64,000 bases of DNA, from NCBI RefSeq assembly GCF_037126465.1, contig NC_088201.1, positions 227,298,016-227,362,015 of the forward strand. Direction: 5' to 3'. The notes under the pieces are model-generated. The model ran no database searches and was not told the DNA's origin. It worked only from the letters and a program-made list of their open reading frames with translations. The position numbers were made by a program, and so were the translations under genes. Positions within the stretch are counted from its first letter, which is position 1. The number at the start of each line of letters is the position of its first letter. The stretch comes from Ornithodoros turicata (Eukaryota > Arthropoda > Arachnida > Ixodida > Argasidae). Positions 12,921 to 24,244 of this stretch are shown here, piece after piece.

Positions 12921-13223
12921 GCCCATGTCCGCCCGCGCTGCGCGCCGACAGCCAGCGTTCCCTATGCCTCGCATTCTCATCCTGCGCGATCATAGTCTGA
13001 CGCGATTCGGCGCACCGCAACGAAAACAGCAGCGGAGATTTCCACATTTCGTAATGGAAAAGCAGTCATATCTGAACCCGCGTGCTGGAATCCGACTGAA
13101 GACAACCCGTGTTCCCATCGTTGGCGCTGTTATGCTTGTATTACTGTAATACGTTTAGTACCACCAAACGTGAAGACTGAATTAAATACGAAAGTCGCAC
13201 GTCTTTCCTTCTTTTGCTTGTCT

Positions 13224-13515
13224 CTATAGTTCATTCCTGGTTTTTATAATGGCAGGATGTTCCTTTCCAATTTCGATCAAAAGCTCCACGAGCGACGCCA
13301 TGTTGGGAAATGCGAGTCCACCGGAGCCCACGCCGTGCACAGCTCGCTGGCCACCGCCAGATGTAGAGCATTGCTCTACTCCCCTGACGGCGGCTGGCGT
13401 AGTCGTGCGTTGACGCCGCGCCGCGCTTCGCCCAGTGTCGTCGAACTATGAACTCACCGGCGACGGTCCGCGATGCACGGCCGTGCGCTGAGCGTCGTTT
13501 CGCCCCGCTCCGCTG
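13224..13515 (-). other. CpG-rich block with a short ORF in good start context
   Basis: This CpG-dense segment separates the two LINE pieces. On the minus strand it holds a 25-codon ORF (13301-13224) beginning MASLVELLIEIG with CCCAAC just before the ATG. A GTTGGGAAAT motif from the same spot recurs near 57080. It may be an inserted repeat or a former promoter/first exon. No splice donor follows. Function unknown. Confidence 0.3.
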
Positions 13516-13519
13516 CACT

Positions 13520-14050
13520 CTAAACCAGCCTTGAGGCGTAAGACTTCTACTGGCTCGCGGGCCTCTACCACCACCATGCGCGTTTCAGTGGCGCGTGGTA
13601 CACTGAGGCAGGTACTCAAGCTTCTGGCCGACATACACCGAAGCCTCTGTTCAGAAGTTCTTAAGATGCCGTGTAAGACCGGAAGGCTGTAGAGAATGGT
13701 TCCCTGAACCAATGCCCCATGAATCGATAGGAGCGCTTCCTGATCAGTCCCCCATGCAGCGCCAGCGAAGTGAGGAATCACATTGGTCCAGCGTTGAACT
13801 TTCGCTTCCAGGCACCTGATATGGGCGCTCCACGAGATATTGGCATCCAAGATAACACCCAATAATTTGTGGCACTTCACTTGGCTGAGTGTATTATTGC
13901 CGAGCGAAAGAGCGAAGGCTATCATGTGTTTCCGCGTGAACGGGGGCACAACTGTCTTCTCAGCTGAGATGTCCATGCGAGCCTTGGTGAAGTAATGCTG
14001 AAGATCATTCAACGAGTTTTGAATGCGGCGTTGAATCGCCCACCCATACT
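13520..14050 (-). pseudogene. LINE reverse transcriptase, C-terminal (thumb) fragment
   Basis: Read right to left, this matches the part after the catalytic palm of a LINE reverse transcriptase: IQNSLNDLQHYFTKARMDIS and a following KT, then KLLGVILDANISWSAHI, then ARSLSTCLSVPRATETRM. The FADD-bearing palm is absent, so the 5' part is truncated at about 14050. The reading frame is largely intact for ~170 codons. Beyond ~13520 the sequence changes to the CpG-rich block, after which linker and RNase H of a similar element follow in the same orientation. One interrupted copy is the simplest explanation; two copies are possible. Confidence 0.8.
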
Positions 14051-14189
14051 GTAGAAAGCACTTGAGGTTTAATGTTCCAAAACGTTACAAACAACGCCAG
14101 ACGGGCCGCAGTCACCCGCGAACTCGCCAAAAACGTTCTCACACACGCACACAGTCCTGCCGTTGCTTCGCTCTCACCCACGTACAACA

Positions 14190-14202
14190 GGGGGGGGGGG
14201 GG
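14190..14202 (+). repeat. G homopolymer (13 G)
   Basis: An uninterrupted run of G. Length may be inaccurate in the assembly. Confidence 0.9.
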
Positions 14203-14409
14203 CAGTAACAAGTGGAGGAGAACTGCATACACAAGTCGCTTCCCGGAGAACGGCCGCATCATATTCCGCGAAGCCGCGGCGTTTTCAATCAGTATTTGCT
14301 CCCCAGCCAGTGTCATATCCTCCCAGGTTTCCAAGTGCGTGCCCAACTGCTTTCTTCCTGCTTTTCCTTGTTTTTCGTGTTGTTGTTTATGATTAAAGCA
14401 CATGTCGAT

Positions 14410-15040
14410 TTATTTTTTTTTTGCTACGAACTGGACTGGGAAGGTGCCACTCTCATATTCGATCAAATGAATCGAATATTCCCGTTTTACAAAATTATAC
14501 CACAGTGATTTTCAATATACCCTTAGGGTTACATGTTTATACCCTGACGTGTGAACAATATCCCTTCAGGGAGGTATAAAGTTACCACGCCTTGAAGTAC
14601 GTATAGTGTTTATAGTTTAAAAGAGATTCGCCCTATGACAAGCAATTCATACAACAAAAAAGGGGTATACATTTTTCTGTCACACAGAGAGCGAAGAAAA
14701 AGTCCGGATGGCGTCGTCCTGCACGCATTCTTCCGGGGCTAGTATTTTCTATTGTGTCAATGGCCTGTACATTTCGGTTCACTCCTCCGGTACATTTCCA
14801 TGAAATGTTCATTTAGAGGCCGGGACTTCATGCAAACGCGTATTCTTGTAGTATTTACACTTTCTGGTTCATTCCACAAACGTTGGACACGCGGATGCAG
14901 TATACGGAAATGTTCTCCTCTCTTGGTTTGTGCCGCCCGTGTAAGATGCGGCAATGCCGAAAATAACGGCTTCACGTCGGAGGCAGTTATCAGCTGAGTT
15001 CAAGACTGTTGAGACGGTTCAAGACATTCAAGACGGTCGG
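14410..15040. other. No supported gene
   Basis: AT-rich sequence with TCAAGAC-type short repeats near 14998-15035. No coding signal recognised. Confidence 0.45.
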
Positions 15041-15055
15041 ATCTTGTTTGACTGC

Positions 15056-15100
15056 GAAGTAAACCCGAGATAATTTCTCGTGAGGTCCCGGGTTTACTTC
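15056..15100. repeat. Stem-loop, 12-bp arms
   Basis: GAAGTAAACCCG at 15056-15067 pairs with its exact reverse complement at 15089-15100; an inner CGAGA/TCTCG pair lies in the loop. It is just upstream of the hAT remnant and could mark that element's end region (inference). Confidence 0.7.
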
Positions 15101-15149
15101 ATAACTATGCACCAGCTTGTCAGCACGGGTTCGCTTTTGTCGACCGCCT

Positions 15150-16600
15150 CTTTGTGCCTAAATTTGTTCAAAGACTTGAAGTTTCAATATTTCTCATAGA
15201 AACCGCACTGCTTTTGAGGAGATTCCCAGCGTATGTAGAATATGATGATTGGTACGTGTGTATGCGCAACGAACGATGCGAGAAAGCTGTAAACGCTGAC
15301 AGACGCTTTCTCGTTCATCAGCACTTGAAGGCAGGGAATGTTGCATGCAGCTACGTATGGGCCAGAGTGCATCTTCTACGTCCAAATGTTCTGATTTTCG
15401 GATGGACCTTTGTAGGGCATTTTGTCTCGTAAATAATCCTTTTTAAGGTGGAAAATGATGAGCGACGTGTATTTCTTGAGAAGTCACACGCCGACAGCAG
15501 ACGCTTCAGGACGGTGCGTAGCCTCTGTTGTCGTCTGGCCACTTGGGCTGGGCACATGTGAAAAGAGTTCCCTACTGACAGTCGATTAGCTTCCAAAGGA
15601 CAATCATTCGACAGTGGCACAGCCCTTCGTAGACTGTGTTCAGATGTTACTCAACGGGCATGCGGATGCAAATGAGGTTCTGCTTTTTTGTTACGGACGC
15701 GGCTCCTTACATGGTGAACGGTGGTGCCGCTTTTCGTGCTATATACCCAAAAATTGTTGACGTCACTTGCGCACCCCCCACGTTACACGGGGTTGCACAC
15801 GAGGCTCGTGCCTGTTTCCATAATCTTGGTGACCCCATATCGAGCTTGAAGAAAGTCCCATGCTCGCGCAGCTCTTTAAGGATTTGTCGCCAGCTGTCGC
15901 TTTGGCTCCTCAGGCTGTGCTGACCAGGTAGGACACGTGGATGGAAGCAGCGAAACATTGCGCCGCAAATTTTGAAATCGTGCGTCAAGTGGTCAGTAAG
16001 CACAAAAAAGAAGACGTCACAAGCATTCGTTCGGAGCAGCGACTCTTTGAAGACGTTAGTGTGAAAAACGGCTTACCAGCTATAGAAGCTAATTTCTCGT
16101 TTCTTCCCATTTCTATCACACAGTTGGCGTCTGCAAATTTGACTCTCGTGGAGGCTTTGGACAATGTTTGGGACGTGCAGGATTCCTCACAAACGCTGCG
16201 AGGAGCATATGCATCTGTTGTTAAAGCAAAGCTTGATCCGTGCTTGACAAAAATAAGGGCTGAAACTGTTGCAGTCCGTATGTGCGATTCGTCAAGGAAA
16301 GGAACAAGACTCCGATGCTCTGTCTGGATATAGCGCAGATGATCTATCTCCTTTCAAGTTCGCAAAAATAGCGTCTTGCGATGTAGAACGTCCGGTTTTA
16401 GCGATTTTACCAGTACAACGTACATTTTCCCCATACAGGACTGTATTGTCCCACAAAAGGATGCCTTTCCAATTTGCAAACTTAAAAATGGGATTGGTTA
16501 CATACTGTAATGTCGTAAAGTTCAGAGTGGTTGAGTTCAATAAAAGATATACGTCTGACATTCTATGGTACTTTTCTCGTCATTATTTTACTGCATAAAG
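15150..16600 (+). pseudogene. hAT-family transposase remnant (DUF659 and C-terminal dimerisation type)
   Basis: A decayed transposase-like protein of the hAT superfamily. A BED-like N-terminal trace (NADRRFLVHQHLK near 15295) is followed, in shifting frames, by MDLCRAF near 15403 and KVENDERRVFLEK near 15450. The DUF659-like core follows: FVTDAAPYMVNGGAAFRAIY near 15690. The longest open piece is 15941-16333, starting MEAAKHCAANFEIVRQVV. The C-terminal hAT dimerisation trace is near 16375-16520, where CDVER and LKMGLVTYCNVV are visible; the expected RSFS after CDVER is lost. At least three frames are used, so it cannot encode a working enzyme. Terminal inverted repeats and an 8-bp target duplication were not found by eye. 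Confidence 0.75.
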
Positions 16601-16604
16601 AGGT

Positions 16605-18515
16605 TCATGGTACAATAGGCTTTTGTGCCACACTCTTGGCATCATGTTTCAGCGAGAATTTTGCTGTGCATATTTTGAGCATATGTGACCGTTTTTTTTT
16701 CGCATAGTTGCGAGGATCTGCAAATTTCTTCAATATGTTTTTGCATGATGTCCCGGGCCCAGTATCATCGTATACCATAGTCTGTGTGCACATTTTGAAA
16801 TGATACCACCCCGCATTCAACGTAAAAACTAATATATGGTTAAGGAACACAGAGAAGACAGAGACGGAAAACAGACACGCAGCGTCCAACGGCAACTGCT
16901 CCACGTTGCTTAACGATTTATTCCTTTAACCAACACGCTGTTTTTTCTACCCTCAGTATCAACGTAACAACTTGATCGCACAATCTTTTGGGCCAAGAAA
17001 CAAAACAGCAGATATTAAATGGAAGCGTCTATTCATTCGTGCAACATGAGTTTTTATCTCGCGAGGGCCTCCTGCTACTGCAGATGCGTTCATCCAAACA
17101 ACCCACTACCGTGCCCCAGCAAAGCACCTCAAGCGCGCTGGTTGTAAACCACAGGTGTACAAGTCTAGTGGCAATTTTGCCATCCACACATGATGTTCAC
17201 GTACAATACCAGTGAGCTCTGACGACGTCATTCCTAGCCCTCTAAAAACCTAGCCCCCTAAAAATTCTATGCCAGTTATGAGGACGGTGCCCAGAATATG
17301 AACACTCTCTGTTCGAAACGTCCGCGGCTCTCGTCCAGGGGTTCTTTCCTCAACACTTTGATAATGGCAGTATTTCAACTTTACTTTGCGTTTGTATTAT
17401 AACATCAATAGCCCCCAGTATGGTTTCCCTGTGCCTGGAATTTTAGCGAGAAGCTTCAGTAAAATGGCAAACGGTCAGCAAGACATCGCATATTGTTAAA
17501 AAATAGTGCAGACTGGCGTCTCGCAATCTTGGGCTACTTTTGGAGGAACGAGATTCCTGAACTGTGCCGTCAGCAGCGTTAGTAGTGCCTTATGCGCGAC
17601 AGTGTCGAGGACAGTAACACGTACCCGAAACACTAGAGAAGCGCCCTAGGAGACCACTGAGGAATCTTCTCTATGCTCGTGGAAACATGCTCTCGTTTAT
17701 AGGGAATGCATTTGCCCAACCTTCACAGCATGATTATGTTTGGTTGTGTGGATTATCTGCTCACATGCTTATTGCTCCAGCGTTAGCTGCCAAACCATGT
17801 TACCTAATGCTATATTTCGTACACTTTGATGCACTTTACATTGGGTCTCGCTCTCTTTCTTCGCAGGAGGATAAGAAGAAATATGCCTGTGCACTCGCCA
17901 CCACCAATATTTTTCGGAAAATCCTGACAGCCGTTTGCAAACGTGTTGCTCCTGCTCTATTGTCCATGCTTTTACCGGCGATTGCCTTCTGATCTGCGTG
18001 AAGCTCGTGGAAAGTACTCTCATTGCCAATAAAGGTTACTTTACCACACCGTGTATGTACAGGTGCCTGCTTGTAGATCTGTTCCAGTAGTTACATCATA
18101 TGGGCCGCGCCTCCTAAAGCCCAAATAGTGATTTCTCGTCCCGGAGTACATTCACGGCTTCGGGCCAGTAGTGGATAATCGGTAGTAGCTTTAAACATAA
18201 CAACAAGGCAAGCACGTAGCGAGGAAGTTGTACGTCCCAGCTGGAATGCATTCCTGCTGGAACCTCCGGCTTGAAATTGAATGCAATCCCCCGGAAGACT
18301 TGCACGGATAGAGTTCTAATACATGGGAGATTTGCTCCCTTTCATACACCTATATTTAATTTCGATTCCAGATCAATGGAAAATCCCTCATCATTGATAG
18401 TTGCATTCGTAAGCAAAACTTCATTCAACGCAGTAGCGGCGCTCACATTATTTTCATGCACGGTGCCCTGTAACCAACAAATGCTTCTGACCCAGGAGAT
18501 GAAGTACACACTAAA
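16605..18515. other. No supported gene
   Basis: Open frames such as 16605-16904 (minus) and 17687-17992 (plus) have no recognisable domain. Confidence 0.45.
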
Positions 18516-18520
18516 TCTTT

Positions 18521-18735
18521 TTACACCCTTTTTGGTGTGAATTGGGTGCGTCATATCGCACACCCTTTTGAGTGTAACAGCTACACCGAACATAGTGGGT
18601 GTAATGAAATACAACTTAATTTTTCTACACCTTTTTTGGTGTCAATTGGGTGCGTCATATCGCACACCCTTTTGAGTGTACCAGCTACACCGAACATAGT
18701 GGGTGTAATGAAATACAACTTAACCATGGGGTGTA
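18521..18735. repeat. 104-bp tandem duplication with TTACACCC/GGGTGTAA ends
   Basis: Two units in direct orientation with period 104 (ATTGGGTGCG at 18541 and again at 18645). Each has TACACC at the left and GGTGTAATGAAATACAACTT at the right, so each is bounded by short inverted motifs. The block starts TTACACCC and ends GGGGTGTAA. The copies differ at only a few positions. It could be a duplicated miniature element or a short satellite unit. Confidence 0.85.
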
Positions 18736-18739
18736 ATCA

Positions 18740-20360
18740 GTAAACTACCACTGAAATCAACAAGTATGTCGGAGGCAGCACAGGGCATCGCTTCTGTAAT
18801 GACTCCTCCGCTGCTCAGCAGCTCATCACTTCGAACTCAGTTACAGAACTACTGCTGGTGTCTCGCTAGTGTCTACAACTACAAAATAAAACTCATTATA
18901 TAGTTGAGCAAAAACTGCATTATTTATTTTCTCACATTATCACAACTTGTTAGAATACCTATATTGTCACAACTTTGAGTAATATTATCACAGCTTGTTC
19001 AAACGATTATTCCATTAACTTCCATTAACGAAGCTTGTTAAAAAATGCAACGGCTGCAGGTCTCAGCTTGGTTACACTTGACTCAAGGCAAATACTTTCA
19101 AGCAGGCACATGGTATTGAAAACCTTTTGGGGTTCACGGAGAGTCCTTCTTCTGCATTTATGATACGGAAGAGTTTCAGTTGGTCCACGTACATGTGCAT
19201 TTCTCCGCTGATAGAATATCGGTCCCGGTGTCAACAATGCAAGGTGTGACTGGATGATGTGCCAGTAAGTAAACGAAATGAAGGCATTACAAGTTAAATA
19301 TTGTACTGCATGATCTAAAATCAATCTGTTCTTATATATCTTAGCCTAGTATACGAAACTATGCTTACTTGGTAAGTCCCTGCAAAGTTATAAAGGAACA
19401 AATACTTATAGGACAATCAACATTAACATAATTTGTACAAGTTATTAAAATGTACTAAGGATTGTTCTGGCAAAACTGATCGTGCAGAACATAGGCAAAA
19501 CTTTTCTTTTACTGTCGAAACTCTCCAAGTGATACTGAAACTGGGCACACTGCTTCTGATGCAGCAGAGGGAGTATGCGATATCCTGTCCACTAGAGTGA
19601 CATACGAAGGAAGAAATTGGGGGCATCAATAGAAATGCTGCATCTAGCCACATGTATCTTCTGGTAATTAGATCATTGCTAGGAATATGTTAATTTGACC
19701 AACACCTTGTACCAAATCATCGTACCAAAGGATCAAATAAATGCAGTCATTTGCAGACACTGTCTGAATTAATTACATGAATACAGTGAATGTGGTGCAT
19801 CAGGGATGAGACTATGCATAATCCCTACAATGCAGAGTCATTTTACCTTTTGCATTACCATTTCAGGGATATTTGAGAACAGCATACCACATGCAACAGC
19901 ATGCATGCTGATGTGCAAAATGTGAAACTGGTGCTAATAGGGTCGCTACAATGCAATTATTTTGAACTTCAAAGAAAATATGAGCCCGACCTGATAAGTC
20001 ACTTAATGAATGAAAATATAGCTACGCTACAGTCAGAACATATTTTATAATTTTTCAGCTGACTCTATAAACCAGTTGCAAGAATTTCACCTCGGTACAT
20101 CATGCATGGAGTTCTCTCATAAAACTCTGTAGCGAATGAAAGACATCTATATGCGTGAGCTGAATACACCAGCAACACATCAGCAACATATCATACACTA
20201 GTGTGATGAGCCTGCAGTGTCGGTCGTGTTACATCACTCACAGTGGCGTAATGTTGATATCTCTAATACAGTCATTGATACTAAGACGTTCAATATAAAA
20301 TCAACAGTAAACAAGTAAAATTTGTTCAATTATGCCATTTGCATCCCTAGAAAAGGAACA
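18740..20360. other. No certain gene; downstream flank of the minus-strand gene
   Basis: Any remaining 3' exons of the minus-strand gene at 20371-28880 should lie here. Open stretches at 19025-19324 and 19423-19653 (minus) are candidates, but I could not join them with matching splice phases. Confidence 0.35.
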
Positions 20361-20370
20361 GGCAACTTAC

Positions 20371-20456
20371 ATCATATTTTACGAAAAGGGTATCGCAAGC
20401 GTTTGGCTCCCTCACGCAGTTGCAGATTATTTGCTCCGCATACACTGCAAGGACGT
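20371..20456 (-). pseudogene. SAMD3-like gene, possible exon 8
   Basis: Acceptor TTTCTAG and donor GAT/GTAAGT bound an open frame containing VLAVYAEQIICNCVREPNAC. The phase does not match the exon 7 donor chosen here, so its membership is uncertain. Confidence 0.35.
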
Positions 20457-20570
20457 CTAGAAACAATGCAGCCATTTAAATCATATATCCACCAGAATAG
20501 CCTTTGCATCTGCATTTGTAAGCAGTGGAAGAACCAATGCTGCTAAACCTAAACACAAGGTATTACGTAC

Positions 20571-20711
20571 GGTTCCGACGTGTTTCGCCGACAGAAAGTG
20601 TAGGGACTTCACAATCTTTCCGGCAACAGCAACGTCTCTAATTTTCTGAAGACCGGGTTTTGTGTGGAGCAGCGGATCCTCGCCCTGAAGTCTCTCATAC
20701 TCCTTGAGAAA
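20571..20711 (-). pseudogene. SAMD3-like gene, exon 7
   Basis: Forty-seven codons in phase 0, acceptor CTTTTTCAG, strong donor GTACGTA at 20570. Begins FLKEYERLQGEDPLLHTKPG. Reading through the donor stays open for 28 further hydrophobic codons, so the donor may not always be used or is not the true one. Confidence 0.6.
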
Positions 20712-20803
20712 CTGAAAAAGAAAGCAGAACACAAGAGATTGCACTACAGCTATAGTAGAACAACAAATTAAAGAATAGAAAAAAATCTAACGTTGCTGCA
20801 TAC

Positions 20804-21019
20804 CCTTATAGAAGTCATGAGGTAAGGAAACTGCTGTCTGACTGTGTTGATGGGGAGACATCACGCTAGAACTGCAGTTCTTCTTTTGAATGTTGCGTCC
20901 ATGCGGATTTGTACTTGAGTCTCGTCAGCGGTTCCTTTCTTTGCTTCTTTCAAAAGCCACTCTTCATGCTCCTTAAAGCTCTTTTCGTCTTCTCCTTCCA
21001 AAGCTTGGATGTCACGGGG
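20804..21019 (-). pseudogene. SAMD3-like gene, exon 6, with internal TGA
   Basis: Seventy-two codons in phase 0, acceptor TTCTTCACAG, donor AGG/GTATGC. Contains FKEHEEWLLKEAKKG, QIRMDATFKRR and, after the stop, INTVRQQFPYL. The TGA is codon 53 (20863-20861); the frame is open and similar on both sides, so it is a single lesion. Confidence 0.6.
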
Positions 21020-21208
21020 CTGTGAAGAAGCAATTTTTTTAGGGTTCTTGTAACAGCAAATCTAAATTCAATGGTCATTTAGCGTCGAAGATGCACAAGC
21101 ACAATGAAGAACACGTGGTGAAGCTTTCAGCTATTTATTGACACAAGCTTTCGTGCCGAAGCCGCAACGCATCAGGTCCAAAGAAAAAAAAAATAGAGAA
21201 CCGAAACA

Positions 21209-21430
21209 TACACTCTAAAACTGAACTACACCGCATAGCATTCTCTATGCCAACCAATGCCACGAGTGATGCTATTATCGCTTCTGATTCGAGGCGAATG
21301 AGGCCTTTTTGTGTCAGTTAACATATATCCAAATTGACAGTAAAAGCGTACGCTTCCCTTTCTCCTCGAATCAGAAGCACTAGAGCGTAGAGAATGCTAT
21401 GCGGTGAACTTCGGTTTTTAGGGTGTACCC
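21209..21430. repeat. Foldback (miniature inverted-repeat) element
   Basis: Left segments near 21209-21246 and 21281-21298 are inverted near 21364-21430: CCGCATAGCATTCTCT pairs with AGAGAATGCTATGCGG, and CTTCTGATTCGAGG with CCTCGAATCAGAAG. Outer ends are ACACTCTAAAA-like. No coding capacity. It abuts the 5' end of the CR1-like LINE. Confidence 0.7.
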
Positions 21431-23038
21431 CGACAACGGTTTGCCTACATCGTGTATATATTGTTTTTGTGTGACGTTAAGTTCAAAGCAAACCTCTAGT
21501 ATGATTCTGGGATACATCTTTTCACAGTCCTTGCATAATTCAGTGCTACCGTATGATTGGAAAGTAGGGAAGATCACCCCAATGTCTAAGTCTGGCGACA
21601 CCCAATTAGCTAATAACTACCGATCCATATCGCTAACAAGTATCTGCTGTAGACTACTAGAACACATTATTTATTCACATGTTGCGAGATTTCTTGAGAA
21701 GAATGACTTCTTCTATCCATTTCAACACGGTTTCCGTAGGGACCGTTCCTGCGAAACTCAGCTTGCATCTTTTCTTCATGACCTCTTTTCTAACGCTGAC
21801 GTATCTGCACAAAGTGACGCAGTATTTCTAGATTTCCGTAAGGCTTTCGACGAAGTACCTCATAATTACCTTTTACAGAAACTTCGTGCTACTAATATTG
21901 ACTGTAAAACCTATTATTGGATACAATACTTCCTCACGAATCGCTCTTCCTTCGTAGTATGCAATGATCATCGTTCCGATTTTTTTTCGGTAACATCTGG
22001 TATCCCTCAGGAATCGGTGCTTGGTCCCCTTCTCTTTCTTATTTATATTAATGAACTCCCTAATAATATTTCTTCCACCACACGGCTATTTGCCGATGAC
22101 TGTGTTATCTATCGCAAGATTTCTTCCTTTTCTGATCAGGTTGCTCTACAACATGACCTCTCACTAGTTCACTCGTGGTGTTTAACCTGGCAGATGCCTC
22201 TTAACCTTAACAAATGTAATGTTATTACTTTTGCCCGTCGCAATTACGGCCGTTTTTCTCCATATCCATACTCATTAAACGACATTGCTCTTACTAAAGT
22301 AAGCTCTTACAAGTATCTTGGCATTCATCTCTCCCAAGACCTAACTTGGAACAAGCACATTGAATTCATTGCTGGCAATGCTAACCGGACTCTTGGCTAT
22401 ATTCGACGTAACCTGAAACTCGCACCCCAGGGAATTAGGAAACTATAGCGTACTTATCACTAGCACGTTCAAAACTGGAGTATGCTTCAGCTTTGTGGGA
22501 CCCTTCTCAGCAATGCTTATCCTCCGCTCTTGAAGCCATCCAGAATAGAGCAGCCCGTTTCATCGTTGGTGATTACTCACGTCATTCTTCAGTCTCGGTA
22601 ATTAAACAACAACTTCAACTCCCTAACCTAGAAACACGTCGATACATTGCAAGGTTGTCTATGTTTCACAAGTTCATTCATACCATTCCGCCTAGCATTT
22701 CCCCTATCACTCGTTCTTCCACAATCTTTCCCCGCTTCGACCATTTGTACAAGGTAACTCGTTTCGTCTGCCACACTGATATCCTTGCTAAATCATTTTT
22801 TGTAAGACTACTATTAACTGGATTGATCTTCCCTTGAATATTGCGGAGCTCACTGATCACACCACGTTTCATAGGAAGATATCATCTACCATTTAACCAT
22901 TCACTAATAATCAATTGATTCCTTTCTTTTCGCATCGTTATTTGTCAAGTGCATTTATTGTTATACCTAATATCTGTACAACCCAACTCCCCCATGCAAT
23001 GCTCGCAAGAGCCTTTGGGGTATTGTAAATAAATAAAT
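21421..23038 (+). pseudogene. 5'-truncated CR1/Jockey-like LINE, reverse transcriptase
   Basis: Reverse transcriptase of a non-LTR retrotransposon inserted in intron 5 of the minus-strand gene, in the opposite orientation. Visible in order: WKVGKITPMSKSGD and NNYRSISLTSI (fingers), FLDFRKAFDEVPH (motif A), SGIPQESVLGPLLFLIYIN (motif B, usual PQG changed to PQE), RLFADDCVIY (catalytic FADD), then YKYLGIHLSQDLTWNKHI (thumb). The frame is open for 341 codons to 22446, where a short indel shifts it. The C-terminal piece 22493-22837 follows (LWDPSQQCL, then IQNRAARFIVGDYS). The 3' end at 23025-23038 is GTAAATAAATAAAT, the AAAT-type tail of such LINEs. The endonuclease is missing, so it is 5'-truncated. 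It is the best-preserved LINE here and therefore relatively young. Confidence 0.9.
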
Positions 23039-23039
23039 G

Positions 23040-24055
23040 TTCTCCGCTTATTGATCTTTTTAACGCTAACGAGAGCATTTTTTATAGATCACTTTATACG
23101 TGTCAATTGTCAGTCTTCCTTCAGTTGACTGGTGCGCCATTACTAAGGCTACTGCTGTTCATGGGCACCTAAAACAAAATTGAGAATTATTTTGTCTAAT
23201 TACCTTCATTGAACTAAAAAAAATTCCAAGGAAAGGTAACTTTCTTGCACTAATTTGAAAGGCCATGGCTGTAACACCTCATTTCAGTCGCAGTTACAGG
23301 ATGATCCTTCCACAAAAATTCGACACCCGTAAACTTGCCATCTCTGCAAGCCTATTTTCGCATTTCATCAATGGTGGCGCTATCGGCAAGGCCCAAAGAC
23401 ACTCCCACTGCACATAGAACCAGCATGAGAAAAACAGAAAAAGAAAGAGTGGGCTGGGACCAGCCTAATCACGCATTTTGTCTTGCAAGCTTGTCTGTTC
23501 ACATCCTCAGTTACCAATAATTACCGACACTGGATGTTCTGTGCTGTTTCCTGTGTTGTCCCTTCCTCCTCCCCGTAGTTAGGTGAGGCAACTCGAACGA
23601 GCGTGCCTTGATAAGCGACGGGTTTTCGGGCTGTTTTTACATATTTTCGGCTGTCAAACTGTTGTGGAAAGATCGTGAACGATCCTGTAATTGTGTCTGA
23701 AATGAGGTGTTGTGGCCATGGGCTTTCTAATTAGCGGAGAAAAACAAAACAAAAAAGACAATACCCCTCTCTAAGAATTTTTTTTTTAGTTCAATTAAGC
23801 AAAATAGACAAATGAATAAGGCACACTGATCAAAATCACCTGTTTGGGCAGCAAAAACGATCACAAATATGACACAGAAGGTTTCTAATTTTCATCTCGA
23901 GTACCTTTTTTTATAATTAGGGGTGAGTCTTAAGTGAAACACCCCGTGTGTATTATGTAGATCGTGTACGCAGATCGTATTAATCATCACTGAGAGTTGG
24001 ACTACATATGTCATCAAACCTAACTTTTGTTCAAGCAAGTCGTTAGAAAAAATGC
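23040..24055. other. Intron sequence, no further features
   Basis: Lies between the LINE 3' end and exon 5 of the minus-strand gene. Contains A- and T-rich runs only. Confidence 0.5.
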
Positions 24056-24059
24056 TTAC

Positions 24060-24239
24060 TGTTGATGCTTTTGATTTTTTTCTCTGCAACACTTCTCCAG
24101 GACTTCCAAGAGATGTACACTCTTCTGTGTTTTTCCTTGAGCTAGCATATCGTTCTCGCACTTCGTTTATCCTGAGGTCAGATTGCATTTTGCGGCGTTG
24201 GTTTTTAAATTTGTTGCGTAGAGCAACAATTTAAGAATC
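24060..24239 (-). pseudogene. SAMD3-like gene, exon 5, with TAA near its start
   Basis: Sixty codons in phase 0 between a CGACAG acceptor and an ACA/GTAAGC donor. Contains IVALRNKFKNQRRKMQSD. The third codon (24233-24231) is TAA where related proteins, as I recall them, have Trp (GY-DSW). Followed by a basic and Ser/Thr-rich segment. Confidence 0.6.
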
Positions 24240-24244
24240 CTGTC

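Noticed and set aside
11841..12980. A 379-codon minus-strand ORF
   Set aside because: Only its C-terminal third is in the LINE frame; the upstream two thirds is a shadow frame over the RNase H domain, which is read in another frame (12299-12871).
15056..15100. A possible transcription terminator hairpin
   Set aside because: Eukaryotic context, long loop and no T-run; not a terminator.
20571..20630. A 24-nt micro-intron (GTACGTAATACC to TTTAG) after exon 7
   Set aside because: Too short for spliceosomal removal; read-through or another donor is more plausible.
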